Shown: positions 33,955-44,425 of the stretch, piece by piece
How positions within the stretch are numbered: position 1 is the stretch's first letter
How the letters are laid out: every line of letters begins with the position of its first letter
Assembly: GCA_029216955.1 (NCBI GenBank)
Contig: JANAVB010002199.1
Span: forward strand, 10,490,979-10,554,978
DNA: 64,000 nucleotides
Direction: 5' to 3'
DNA from: Iris pallida
Taxonomy: Eukaryota; Streptophyta; Magnoliopsida; Asparagales; Iridaceae
Position numbers and translations under genes: made by a program
The notes under the pieces: model-generated
Told to the model about the DNA's origin: nothing
Database searches by the model: none
Seen by the model: only the letters and a program-made list of their open reading frames with translations

Positions 33955-36900
33955 TGTCACGACCCGCACCCAGTATTTGGGCAAGAATCAGTGTACACGC
34001 CCAGCCTACGTCGCAGAGTCGGCGATAGAACGCTGTATCAATATGATGAACAACCACGCAATACATGGAATATATATAAAACTCACAAGGGAATTTATAA
34101 CTCCAAAAATCTCAACTCAGCCAGTCATAAATATAGATAGAAATGTCTCACAGTAAATGAAAGCTAAAATCAAAGTAATCTCTACTACATGTCTCACATC
34201 ATCTCATAAACCAATACAAGGTCTCAGCACTAACTAACACATCTAAGATAAAACAGCGGAATCAGATGCTGCATAATCCTCCTGATAGACAAGGTCCGTC
34301 TCTAAGGCATCTCCCAAATACGGGCCATACTCCTCTGGACATACGATCTCATCGCCATCACCTAAAATTTGTTTGGTTACCCAGTCAGGATGGAACGAGT
34401 ACAATTCACTGAGTACAGTTCCAAATATATGAAATCGACTATACAGCAGGGGTTAGCTTTTAGACATATGATTCATAAAATAAAATGAAGAAAGACAATA
34501 AAACTGAATAAGAACAGAAAATAAAATACAATAAAATACTCACCAACCAACTGAAGTACCTTTGATATGTGATCGGTCTCGGGACAATTATGCGACACGG
34601 TCTACACGGTCTAAAGTTACACGGTCTACAGTTACACGATCTACAATTACACGGTCTACAATTACACGATCTACAGAATATATTGCAAATAAAGAAATAC
34701 TGTCTACAAACGATCTACACAGTTTAAATGCAGTAAAAATGATAATCACGATCTACACGGTCTACAAGATATAAATGAAATAAAGATCACGGTCTACACG
34801 GTCTAAGGTCAGATCACACATCGTTGGTACTTCACTGTTCCCGACACAACAAAGAATAAGATCATAAAACTGGAATCACACATTTATCCACTAATCACTG
34901 ATGTATAGTAAAGATCAATAATGAAAACAAACAATAAACTGTACTCGCCTGGCGTCCCGAGCTGCTGGCACTGGTCAGAGTCCAAATCGAGGTCCAAGGA
35001 ACCTATTAATGAATCACATAGTCAATATATAATTTATCAATGAAGGTTTGTGTTCTATCTACAATTGTTTTATTGCTTAGGGTCTACTCTATTACCCTTC
35101 TTGTTACTCTTATGAACCCCCCCCCCCAGTGTCATCCTTATTTAAAACTTACTTTATCTATTTCCCTAGTAACCTGTCCTTAATAGTGTCCTGCAACTTA
35201 ACCCCATTATGAAACTGATTTCTACACCCAAATTATTCAGGTCCAGGTTTTACTCTAGTATCCCCTGCTGTTATAGGTATGGTAGGCCTATATTGATCCC
35301 ATGATCTATTTGTCCTGCTGTCATCAGGATTAAGCTCACCACACCTGATTTAGGGGTGACACTTTCCTAGGCTGGTTTAGGAGGGTACAGGGCACCATCA
35401 TGGATGTTCCTGCATTACTGATTTCAGGTCAGCCATTGGTATGTTCCTGAAATCTGAATATAGTCTAGTTATTAGGCCTGCCCTTAACAATTCTTAGGTT
35501 TAAGAGAAAGACTTCATGTATTGGGTGAGCCTTACTACAGGTTTTACCCCCAAGCCTTGCCTAACAGTTCAGACTCCTAAATAACTCTGAAATGGTGTTC
35601 CTAACTGCTAATGTTATAACACAGTGAGAAACTGGGTTTCCAGTCAACACTTTCATGAATACCAGACCCCCAAACCCTTCTAATGGTTCCTGAGTTGTTG
35701 CAGGACTGGTTCAACAATCATCCTAAATAATGGGTTTAATGATTCCAGAATACAACCCATCTCAGGATTTACACAGTCCATGAGTGCAGGTAACCACTTC
35801 AGGTTGGCAATGAAGGGAAACCTGAGTTAGCAACAGTCCTGCTTAACAGGGTCTTAACCTGACTTGGTTTAAGGATGTAACACATAGGCTATACGATTGC
35901 AACCTGGTTCATGAGTCTTGGGTAATGATATCAGACTCCAGGGTGTGTCTTGGTGTTGATTTCACCAAGCCTCATCTCAACAGGGTTGAAAACAGTGGTT
36001 TGGTCGTGTGCTTATATATGAAGGGTCTCAAATCAGTACTTCAAAACAGAGCTTGAATTGGAAATATGGTATCCATAGGCTGAACTAGAATATACAGGAA
36101 AAATCTATTTACCCAACTAGAGGTTCAAATAGCTCTCAGCCAATTGAGAGCTCAACCTAACGTTTCCTCAGAAGAGAGTCCAGGTGACAATATTTAGTAA
36201 TGAGGTCGAACTTGGCAATGAAGCTATTTCCTGTGATCTCCTAGGCTGCCATGTTATTACCCAGGATTCGAGCAGAGCTTACATATGATCCCATTAGTTT
36301 ATGAACTAGGCAGCAGGAATTTAGTTAGCATTACCCATTAGTACTCACCTCATGTTCCTACAACCTTACCCATAGGATCCCTTGGTGTTGTGCATGGTGC
36401 CCCAATGCAGGACTTCATGCCCAGGTCAGTAGGGAATTGTTCTGATACGAAGGTGTAGGCAAGGTTGGATTCTCAGTTCAAAATAGGCACATATCTGCAG
36501 ATGGTACTGGACAATACATAATATATGTACACAGGAGGGCATTATCATTAAACCATATGCAGTTGATTCCTATTTGAATAAACTGTTACATGTGATTTGG
36601 TGTAAGAAACCTGTTACTAAGAAATCCTGATACCAAGTGTCATTAGCAAAGTAGTATGATACCATGTTCTAAGCTGATACTTCTCATGCCATCTCTTAAG
36701 TTATTGCCTATCATTAACCCAACAAGTTACCTATTTATTTCTTAGTGAAAACAACAAATAGATGGTGTGCTTATGCTAATAGAAGGGAGGTATTGGATCC
36801 TGACCTTGATGAAGAGTCTCCTATGGGTTCAGATGCGTGGGTAGCCTCTGGTGAAATCTCTACAGAGCTTCGCAATGTGGCAGCCTTCCAGGTTTTTCCA

Positions 36901-37279
36901 AGAATTTTAGGGTTCGGTAGAACATCAAATATATATAGTTGGGGAAACTCTCGATCCTAAGGATAGGGTGAAATCTCCAAATTTGAATTTAAAGAGTTAG
37001 GAGAGATCTAACTCTCAAAAGGATTCGAGTATAATACTAACAGGGAAAAATTTAAATTTAAACAGTGTAACCCCCCTTTTGGTCGAGGCTTACACCTGTA
37101 GCTGTGTGTTTAAACAAAAGCTCTTATTCTCTTTTTTTTTCTACAAAAGTCCGTCTTATTTCATATGTTACAAGCTTCCCCTCATAACACTTTTGGTGTA
37201 CTAAATATATTGCCATTTAATAAATCAGAAAAAAAAAGTAAAAGAAAAAGTTCATATAAAGTTGATCAAGGGGTTTACA
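33955..37279 (-). repeat. Gypsy 5' LTR (right copy), complete
   Basis: 3325 bp, beginning TGTCACGACC (33955) and ending TTTACA (37279) on the plus strand. The same ACACGGTCTAC minisatellite lies at 34584-34812. A nine-C run (35109-35118) is unique to this copy. Apart from fragments that read as short accidental frames, no gene is present. Confidence 0.93.
36011..36020 (-). promoter_or_regulatory. Candidate TATA box of the gypsy 5' LTR
   Basis: On the minus strand this reads CATATATAAG, about 1.26 kb from the LTR start. The same box is kept in the other LTR near 28086. If used, about 2 kb of LTR would be transcribed leader. It is supported only by the sequence match. Confidence 0.35.
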
Positions 37280-37438
37280 CGTCCTTCCGGTCCATCGACG
37301 GTGCCGACTCCAGACACTGCACTGCCTCCGGCGCCGACTCCAGACATTGCACTGCCTCCTACTGCCCCTACGGTACAGCTCACCCAGGAGCAGTATGACT
37401 ACATTCTATCCCAGTTGCGCGGCAGGGGTCCGCAGTGA
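37280..37438 (+). pseudogene. CACTA-1 gene, 3' end after the gypsy insertion
   Basis: Continues the frame that was cut at 26030. With one CGTCC copy counted, IRP is followed by a PTPDTALPPAPTPDIALPP repeat and the family-like end LTQEQYDYILSQLRGRG, then TGA at 37436. Transposase_24 proteins usually finish with such a short helix. The uninterrupted frame on both sides dates the gypsy insertion after CACTA-1. Confidence 0.85.
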
Positions 37439-37714
37439 TTTTATTGGTTTTTTTATGAGTTGTATGTATTGGCCCTATGGGCAAATTGTTTATTCATACA
37501 CTGTTGTTTGTACACTTGGTGGGAGACTTTTTATCATCTTCCATTTTTATTTGACTCTATTGGATGTTTGTGAGGATGTGTGTCTGTGATATTTACTTTG
37601 CACTGCCTCCTGATTTTATTGTGATATTTACTTTGTGATATCTGCGACAGGGATGACAAATATACCTACGCTGGGTTATAAGCGATGATCTGATATACAA
37701 AGGAGGTGCTGCCA
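37439..37714 (+). other. CACTA-1 3' untranslated region
   Basis: T-rich sequence after the stop codon at 37436, with no frame of note. It runs up to the base of the long hairpin. Confidence 0.4.
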
Positions 37715-38105
37715 AAATTTTAAAAAAATATATTGTGTATTTTTGTTATGATGTGTGTCTGTATTTACAGTGAATGTAAAATGCGGTGTTCGGAACCATC
37801 GACAGTTTCGATTACTGTTGTATGTGTTATCTTGGATAGAAATAGCAACAGTTCAGGGTGCACTTCTGAGAGGTTCATTTTCACGTCCTTCACTTTCTCG
37901 GGACGTCGTAAAGGTTCCCGAGAAGGTGAAGGATGTGAAGAGGAAGCTCTGAGAAGTGCACCCTCAACTGTTGCTCTTTCTATCCAAGATAAAACATAGA
38001 ACAGTAAGCGAAACTGTCGATGGTTCGAACACTGCAGTTCACACACACTGTAAACACAGACACACAGCATAACAAAAATATCAATTATATTTTTTTAATT
38101 TTTTT
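37715..38105 (+). repeat. Long inverted repeat (hairpin) in the 3' region of CACTA-1
   Basis: The left arm ends CACTTTCTCGGG at 37902, a 14-nt loop follows (37903-37916), and the right arm begins CCCGAGAAGGTGAAGG at 37917. Arms of roughly 165-185 nt pair through most of their length with scattered mismatches, including ACCATCGACAGTTTCG, TATCTTGGATAGAAA and GGGTGCACTTCT with their complements. Both arms give mirror-image reading frames (37755-37952 plus, 37765-38070 minus). As RNA it would fold into a long imperfect hairpin, a candidate small-RNA precursor. Confidence 0.9.
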
Positions 38106-38107
38106 TT

Positions 38108-38540
38108 ATAATATCTGCGACGTATAGGGACGTTCTGCGACGTCTTGCGACGGACAGTAGACGTCGCTATACGTCGCTAAATAGTGACGTAACGTCGCTA
38201 GATGTCGCTAATATACGTCGCTATGTTGCCCACGTGGCCACGTGGCTGCCATGCCTCATCATCATATATAAAGTTTTGAAGCGTCGCAGTTGGTTGCTTT
38301 ACGTCGCAATGTTGGCGACGTACTGATACGTCGCTATCTGTCGCTCATTTTGCGACGTCTAGCGACAATGAGCGCCGCGTCGCAAATAGCGACATTCGGC
38401 GACTAAAGTATCATCTGCGACTTGCCTATAAGCGACGTCTATTTTTCGTCGCTAAATACGTCGCAAATCGGTTTTAGCGACGTATTTTCTGTATTTAGCG
38501 ACGTCTCCTGACGTCGCTAATATGGGTTATTTTAGTAGTG
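38108..38540 (-). repeat. CACTA-1 right terminal and subterminal repeats
   Basis: Dense GCGACGT/ACGTCGC motifs in both orientations, ending GGTTATTTTAGTAGTG. Mirrors 21591-21785. Confidence 0.9.
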
Positions 38541-39600
38541 GTTCGACGTCTCGCAGAACGATACGGTTGCGATCTATAATCATCTTCCTTGATCCTCGGT
38601 TGTAGCAACTCAGCAATCCGAGTTCTTTCTCCTTCAGTCCAGTCCTCTCCAATAAGTGATTTGAAGATTTCTCTCTCCTTGCATATTGAGAAGGAGTGCC
38701 CAACTCTGGCACATAATACACATAGGCGCGGTAGCCGCTCATATTTGACAGAAATCTCCCCCCAGAGATGATCCATCAATTATGGTGGAGATGGTTTTCT
38801 TCAATGGTTTAGTAATGTCGATGAGCACTTTGATTCACGCAAAAGTTTTCTATTTTGCTTCATCAGTCATGGAGCAATGTCTAGGTACTCGAATGGCTTC
38901 GGTAATTCTTGAGACGGCTACGCGATTTAGGAACTTTGGAGGAAGGCGATGTAGTTGGACCCAAAAATCTGCATATTGGAACTGATATTCTTCTGGTAGC
39001 TTTCCCGGTTCGCATCTTTCCATAGCTAGTATGTCATCATTGATACTCCACGGTGCTTCCATAATTATTCGATCAACTGTCGAGGGGGAGTCTAGTCTTA
39101 CCAGAAATTATCCTGCTTCCAGATCTAAGTAGGATACTTGGATCTGGTCATTTGTCTTCCATAGCTTGCAGAGAATAGAGGAGAGGGCAGGGCTGGAGAA
39201 CCTTTACGATGAGTATGGCTTGATAGCTATTGAAGACACCCAATGATTTGCTGCCAGGCTTTCCCTGGCCATTATGGAGATCGACCCAGCGGGTCCTTGG
39301 AGGGAGAATAGTGTGGCCATCTTCTCCAGAACATCTTTGTATGACGACATGGGCATGGAGAGGCGGATTGGACTGATTGGTGTGGTTTTTGGGAGGATGA
39401 AGGTAGGTTTAGAGGTGAGAGTGGGATGGAGGCGGCTTAGGTTATTGGAACAGGAGAGGATGATGGGTAGAAGGGCAGAGGAAGGAGGGGCGGTAGAAGA
39501 GATCGAAGTTTAGGGGAAGGAGCTATGGTAGGAAGTGGAGGCGGTAAAGCAAACCCTAGGGTTTGGAGACGGCACCAGAGAGAGCAAACCCTATGGTTTG
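38541..39600 (-). pseudogene. LINE ORF1 (DUF4283 and zinc knuckle), fragment 1
   Basis: Minus-strand frames give the nucleic-acid-binding ORF1 of a plant LINE. From about 39150 to 38850 is a DUF4283-type domain (IIMEAPWSINDDILAMERC, FWVQLHRLPPKF). From 38779 to 38560 is a zf-CCHC_4-type knuckle (RLPRLCVLCARVGHSFSIC), then a basic tail. Stops and frameshifts separate the pieces. A possible start region rich in alanine, proline and leucine codons lies towards 39550. The LINE promoter end is not clearly delimited. CACTA-1 cuts it at 38540, and the rest lies at 21590 and beyond. Confidence 0.85.
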
Positions 39601-40025
39601 GAAATAGGTTTTCTTTTATTGTGGTTGCAAAATTTATAAACATGAAAGAGTACAAGTTGAGAAATATTTAAATTTTAGCAACAATTAATCTTAGGGTTTG
39701 GGTCTCACATATATATGGGTCTCACAACAATTTTAGCAAACCCTAGGATAGTTTTAGGGTCTCATATATATATGGATATTAGGGTTTGGGTCTCGAAGTT
39801 GACCGATGTTAGAATTAGAGTCTCGAAATCACTGTTCATGCAGACTAATAAACAGTAATATCAAGATCCAAATTCTAACATCGGTCAATTTCGAGAATCA
39901 AACTCGAATATTCATATATATGTGAGACCCTAAAACAAAATAACCCTTCTTTTTGTCATTCGTCCTCATTTAAACAAAAGTATATACATATAAAACTTAA
40001 ACCCAAAAGTGATAAAGACCAATAA
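39601..40025. other. Non-coding spacer with foldback
   Basis: AT-rich sequence with several TTAGGGTTTGGGTCTC-like phrases. It contains the foldback at 39751-39936. No gene seen. Confidence 0.5.
39751..39936. repeat. Foldback element, 186 bp
   Basis: GTTTTAGGGTCTCATATATA at 39751 pairs with TATATATGTGAGACCCTAAAAC ending at 39936. The inner arms GTTGACCGATGTTAGAATT and AAATTCTAACATCGGTCAA also pair. It resembles a short foldback transposon, with no clear target duplication. Confidence 0.75.
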
Positions 40026-40088
40026 ACTAAAGTACTATGTCATGTCGTTATAATCCTATCTAATCCAAATTTAAATATTATTCAAATC
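40026..40088 (+). repeat. Direct repeat left of the foldback element
   Basis: AAACTAAAGTACTATGTCAT through TTATTCAAATCT; the same 63 bp recur at 40668-40731 with two changes. A more diverged version lies at about 41872-41975. Confidence 0.85.
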
Positions 40089-40661
40089 TTGCTGTATGGC
40101 TAGCTTAGTATTAGCTCACTACTAGCAAATGCTGATGTGGCGGAGAGAGGTAACCAAGTTTACAGGTTTAGCTAGTCAATAGCTTATTCTTTAAAATTCT
40201 CTTATGTTAATTGGCTCCCAAAAATTTTGGGAGATGACATCTCTCATTATGTGGAATCTGACATGGAAAGTGACATGGCAGCTGACGTGTCATGTTTTAA
40301 CCCAAAAAATTTATTGTTAATGTTAATGCTAATGCTAATTTTAATATTAAATTTAATATTAATGTTAAAATTAATATTAATTCTAATTAATGTTAATATT
40401 TATATTAATATCAATATTCATGTTAATTTGAAGTTAATATTAATTTTTGTATTTATTTTAATTTTAATGTTAATGCTAATTTTAATTTAATGTTAATATT
40501 ATTTTTAATGTTAATGTTAAAGTTAATATTAATGTTAATTCTTATATTAATGTTAATTTTAATTTTAATATTAATGTTTTGTTAGTCAGCTAAATATGTA
40601 AACTTGGTTACCTCTCTCCGCCACATCAGCATTTGCTAGTACTAAGTTAGTCATAGAGCAA
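40089..40661. mobile_element. Foldback/MITE-like element with 80-bp inverted ends
   Basis: The left arm (40089-40175) contains GCAAATGCTGATGTGGCGGA and GGTAACCAAGTTTACA; the right arm (40580-40661) is its complement with few mismatches. The interior (about 40300-40570) is TTAATGTTAAT-type low complexity. It is flanked by 63-bp direct repeats, far longer than a normal target duplication, so it may sit at a recombination point. Confidence 0.75.
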
Positions 40662-40667
40662 TTTCGT

Positions 40668-40890
40668 AAACTAAAATACTATGTCATGTCGTTATAATCC
40701 TATGTAATCCAAATTTAAATATTATTCAAATCTAACTAAATTCTCAATAAAATTTGACTTTTGATTTGGTCTAGTCCTCCAGCACGCCACGTCAGTTTGG
40801 TTTATTTATGCAAAGTTGGTCTCTCAAAAATGTTTGTAGCTAACTGAGTTACTCTATTTTTTTTCAAGATGTTAACATTTCTACTGTACT
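40668..40890 (+). repeat. Local repeat family, copy 2
   Basis: Contains the 63-bp repeat (to 40731), then AACTAAATTCTCAATAAAAT and, from about 40805, AAGTTGGTCTCTCAAAAATG and GTAGCTAACTGAGTTACTC. Diverged copies of both parts recur in swapped order at 41787-41975. Confidence 0.7.
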
Positions 40891-40897
40891 CCATGAA

Positions 40898-41484
40898 TAA
40901 GGCTGTAAAATGATTCAAACGGCTCGCGTTCAAGCTCGGCTCGAAGCTCGTTCGTAGGTTAGTCGGTACCGAGCTCGATCGATTTTTGTTTTGTTTGAAG
41001 GGGTGTTCGAACCGAGTTCGACAATAGGTTGTTCGACTTAGCCTTGTTCGTGAACGAGCTCAAGCTCGAATTGGGGTTTCTCCTATTATTATTTTTTATG
41101 GATGAGAATAAATTGCCATAGGAATTTCTCTCTTATTTTTGTTCTATTTTAATTCTTTATCTAATGGTAATTTATGATGCAAAGAGCATAAGTAATTCAA
41201 CAAAAAAGTTTTTAAGACTTGAAAGCAACAGTGTGATGGTTTACACAACATGCTTAATGAAACTTCGGTTTCGGTCTTGATTCAGATTTGGTTTCATGTG
41301 TTCGTCCGAGCTCACGAACTAAATCGAGTCGAGCTCGATTCTTTCGAGTCTCTAATCGAACGGAGTTCAACATCATTTTTTGGACGCAAGCTTAAGCTCG
41401 TATCGAATCATAATTGTTCGATAGTTTAGTCGAACCGAGTTCCAACACTTTTGTGCGAACTCGTTCGTTCGATTTTTAGCCCTA
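40898..41484. mobile_element. hAT-like non-autonomous element, GAGCTCG-rich
   Basis: An exact 8-bp duplication, TCCATGAA, flanks it (40890-40897 and 41485-41492). The ends are imperfectly inverted: TAAGGCTGTAAAATGATTC and the complement of TAGGGCTAAAAATCGAACG. The interior is rich in GCTCG/CGAGC and TTCGAAC motifs. An 8-bp duplication and TAGGGCT-type ends fit the hAT superfamily. Confidence 0.78.
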
Positions 41485-41492
41485 TCCATGAA

Positions 41493-43045
41493 CACTCATC
41501 ACCTTTAATGGCAGGTTAAATGTGACAATTCCACCTCTAGGTACCAAAGCACTTGGGTATGGGGCGTTCTTAGGACTTTATGCAAATATGACTGTCAGTT
41601 GTTTTGTTTAATGGATCAAGCTTTTTTTTTACCACTTTGATGTTCCATGAGTGGTGATCTCATTTTAAATGTGTTAGGAATGACTCGTATTAGAATTCAT
41701 CTTGAATATTCAAAGTCTAAAGGACAATGCCATATATCTCTAGCCTTTCTAATTTTTGAATCATCTTGAATATAAGAAAGCAAATATGCAATGTTGGTCT
41801 CTGAAACATGTGTGTAGCTAACTGACTTACTCTATTTTATTTTTTGTTCAAAATGTTGAACGTTTCTATAATATTATGTAGTGTCGTTGTAATCCTACCT
41901 AATCCAAATTTAAATAAAATTAAAATCTAACTAAATTCTAAATAAAATCCGACTTTTGATTTAGTCTAGTCCTCCGCTATTATTTTGGTCTTTGATGATT
42001 TCATGACTCGGTGAATCACGCAAGTTGAAAGTAAGCTGTTGTTTATTCACTTCAGTTTGGTTTATTTATCAGTCGTAAAACTCGACGTATTAGTTTTATT
42101 CACTCCAATTTTGTCTTGTCGTTACAATGTCGAAACCAAACCGTATATTAAATAACCTAATTATTAGTTTAGCCAGTACGAGAGATGCTCTATACTCTAT
42201 TAGCGTAATCAGGTGGACAAGAGCGAATCAACATACTACTGGGGATGAAATGAGGAAACTTGTAAACCATCATGTTTTATTAAATTATCTTATTTAATTA
42301 TTAGCATTATTGTTATAAAAAAGGAAAGAGATGGTAGAGTTAGATAAACAAAATATAGGTATATATGGATTAGCCAATATTTATATGGTTATTACTGATG
42401 ACTTAACCCAGGCCTAAATGTTTAATGAATTTTTTTTCTTCCTTTAAACTCTACTCATATTATAACCCTTAAATTACTTCCCAAGTACTTGAGCATCAGC
42501 CCAGGAACTAATTGTTATTACTATTATTTATTTTATTTTATTCTCTTTTTTTTCTTGCAAATCTCCATTAGAATAAGCCATCACTTAAAACCCCTTAACT
42601 TTTTTTAAAAAAAAAACTCTGCCCACTCCTTGGGGCCCAGCCCACTCCCTAAGGCTAGCACCCCACTTTAAGTAGGGTCGGGCGGGTCCCTAACCCGTTA
42701 ACCCGACCGACAGAAGTTTTGAACAGGAGTGTAGCATATATAGCAATGTTAGTGATTAGATGAATTGTGGGCGAGCATGTGCCTATGGCTATGAGGAACT
42801 ATGGGATAACAGGAATTTATCCCTATACATCGGGCATGCATGAGCTCTTGTTCCATAGGTTATATCTTCCCCTTCCTTCTTGACCGCGGTTATGGGTGTG
42901 CGAGCCTGTGAGTGTCGGAGAATGTCACATTTACTTGTGCAACTGTGTAAGGATAAAATGTCAGGAGCTAGGTTGTGGTAGCTAGGGGTGCAAGGAAGAC
43001 ACTCTTTTATGTCAGAATTTCTTCATTTTTTTTCTTTTTAATATC
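41493..43045. other. Non-coding AT-rich stretch
   Basis: No gene. It holds the diverged local repeats at 41787-41975 and a GTCGGGCGGGT...AACCCGTTAACCCGACC stretch at about 42678-42710, probably a remnant of a short element. Confidence 0.5.
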
Positions 43046-43792
43046 TGCAACAAAAATAAAATATTAAATTGTTATCGGCCTCCGAAAAAGTCGCGCACGT
43101 AGCACTGTCCTAAGAGTTAATCCGTGTCTATGTGCAGATTTTATCCGAATGCTCACAGTGGTAAATTCCTGCTCTACCGGAATCTCTTTGTCGCACACGA
43201 CTCAGAGAGAGTGACCACCGACTTAGCTCTGCTCAGATCAAGAACTGAGGACCATAATTTGGAGACGAGAATTTGTGAGAGTTGCAGAAGGAATTTTTCA
43301 GTGTGTGTGAAGAGGAGAAAAGATACAATATATATAGGCTGATTTGGTCATTTGTAACGGCTGGAAATTATGAAAAATAAAGTTGGACGTTACAAATTAA
43401 TAACAAATACAAAAAACGTAATACATTGCATCTAGACAAGTTTAATGTATCCAGCCGTTATGAATTTAAATGAATTATAATGGTCAGGAAAAAATAATGA
43501 GGAGCAAAAAAAATTTTAGGGTCTCAGCCCGAACCCGAAGAGAAAATCGAATCGACATTCGGCGCCCGCAGATGTGGACACGTACCCGCACCCGTTATGT
43601 ATGCCGAACTGAACCGAGCCGAGCCGGGCGACGGCGGCGGCGCGCACGTGTGGCCCCATAGGGTTCCACACAATACTTTAATGAAGCAAAATGAAGCAAA
43701 GTAATATAAGCACAAGTAGACTCCCTCACCCAATCAATGTGGGACTAAACTTGAGCTTTTTCTCTGTGTAAAAAGTGTACACGCGGCCAACA
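43046..43792 (-). repeat. Copia A 3' LTR (boundaries inferred)
   Basis: On the minus strand it starts TGTTGGCCGCG (43792), right after a purine-rich tract, and appears to end TTTGTTGCA at 43046. It contains the common plant LTR phrase AGTTTAGTCCCACATTG (about 43750-43735) and a TATA box, CCTATATATATTG, at about 43338-43325. No second LTR is present to confirm the ends. The plus-strand frame at 43124-43342 inside it is not conserved. Confidence 0.6.
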
Positions 43793-43818
43793 ATCCTCCC
43801 CCCCCCCCCCCCAAAGGT
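43793..43818 (-). promoter_or_regulatory. Polypurine tract of Copia A
   Basis: On the minus strand this reads CTTTGG...GGAGGAT with a 15-base G run (43812-43798) directly before the LTR start TGTTGG. The position and purine content fit plus-strand DNA priming. Confidence 0.6.
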
Positions 43819-44425
43819 CAAGTTCCAAAGTAATTAGAAGAAAAGAAAATAAGAGAGGAATAAAAAAAATTTTGGGAAGTTGTATACTATGCATTAACGA
43901 GATGGACTACAGCCTTAAATCTCACGTAGTAACTATTGTCTTTGTCTGAAGAAGAGCTTGATAAAATACACCTTGAATCAGTCTTCTTGAACCAGATTCA
44001 AAAATAGCACACATAATACGCTAGAGGTACTTGGGTCTATCGGGTGGTGCATTTGATTGGTCATGCGCACTTTTTCACATTCATGAGAGTTGTCTAGGAT
44101 CGCCCTGTCCTATAGTTGCGGCCTTCACGACCTCTCATATAGGTAAGTCCTTCAGGGTTGGTGATAGGAATCAACCCTGCATATCATGCTTGGACTTATT
44201 AAAAGTGTAAACTCACCATATCCATATCACACAGGAACACTATCACCATAGGGATGGAGTATTAATGTACACATGTACAGCCTCTTGGGCTTTTATTTTA
44301 AGAGAATTTAATCTCAGGGTCAGTGTTCCATAATAGTCACCTAGTCCAGCGTGTTCCTACCCATTGAACTGGCTTCTTGGGATCTCCAGTCAGACTCGGT
44401 TGGGTTGCCACTGCTCGTAACTAAA
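43819..44425 (-). other. Copia A region between pol and the polypurine tract
   Basis: About 600 bp after the pol stop with no conserved frame, the normal 3' untranslated region of a copia element. Confidence 0.5.

Larger units (their letters stand above)
26031..37279 (-). mobile_element. Ty3/gypsy LTR retrotransposon with 3.3-kb LTRs, nested in CACTA-1
   Basis: Two direct repeats (26031-29329 and 33955-37279) bracket a minus-strand gag-pol frame. The outer ends are TGTCACGACC at 26031 and TTTACA at 37279, flanked by the 5-bp duplication CGTCC (26026-26030 and 37280-37284). The long LTRs and the pol sequence resemble chromoviruses of the Tekay/Del type (inference; the chromodomain region is missing). 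The internal edge of the left, 3' LTR has been deleted together with the end of pol and the polypurine tract, so the copy cannot transpose by itself. Confidence 0.93.
21591..38540 (+). mobile_element. CACTA-1: CACTA element with fused transposase-related gene, split by gypsy (16.95 kb; 5.7 kb without it)
   Basis: Ends are CACTACTAAAATATG at 21591 and ATTTTAGTAGTG at 38540, with 3-bp duplications GTT at 21588-21590 and 38541-38543. Subterminal regions are packed with AGCGACGT/ACGTCGCT. On the plus strand it has a leader exon, a long first intron filled with repeats, a transposase-related gene and a 3' hairpin. A gypsy element is inserted in the gene. It interrupts LINE ORF1. Confidence 0.93.

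Noticed and set aside
37733..38070. Two mirror-image frames of 88 and 101 codons
   Set aside because: They are the two arms of the hairpin read on opposite strands, not independent genes.
40227..40490. Leucine/isoleucine-rich plus-strand frame
   Set aside because: Low-complexity TTAATGTTAAT interior of the foldback element.
43124..43342. 72-codon plus-strand frame
   Set aside because: It sits inside the inferred Copia A LTR on the opposite strand, with no conserved motif.
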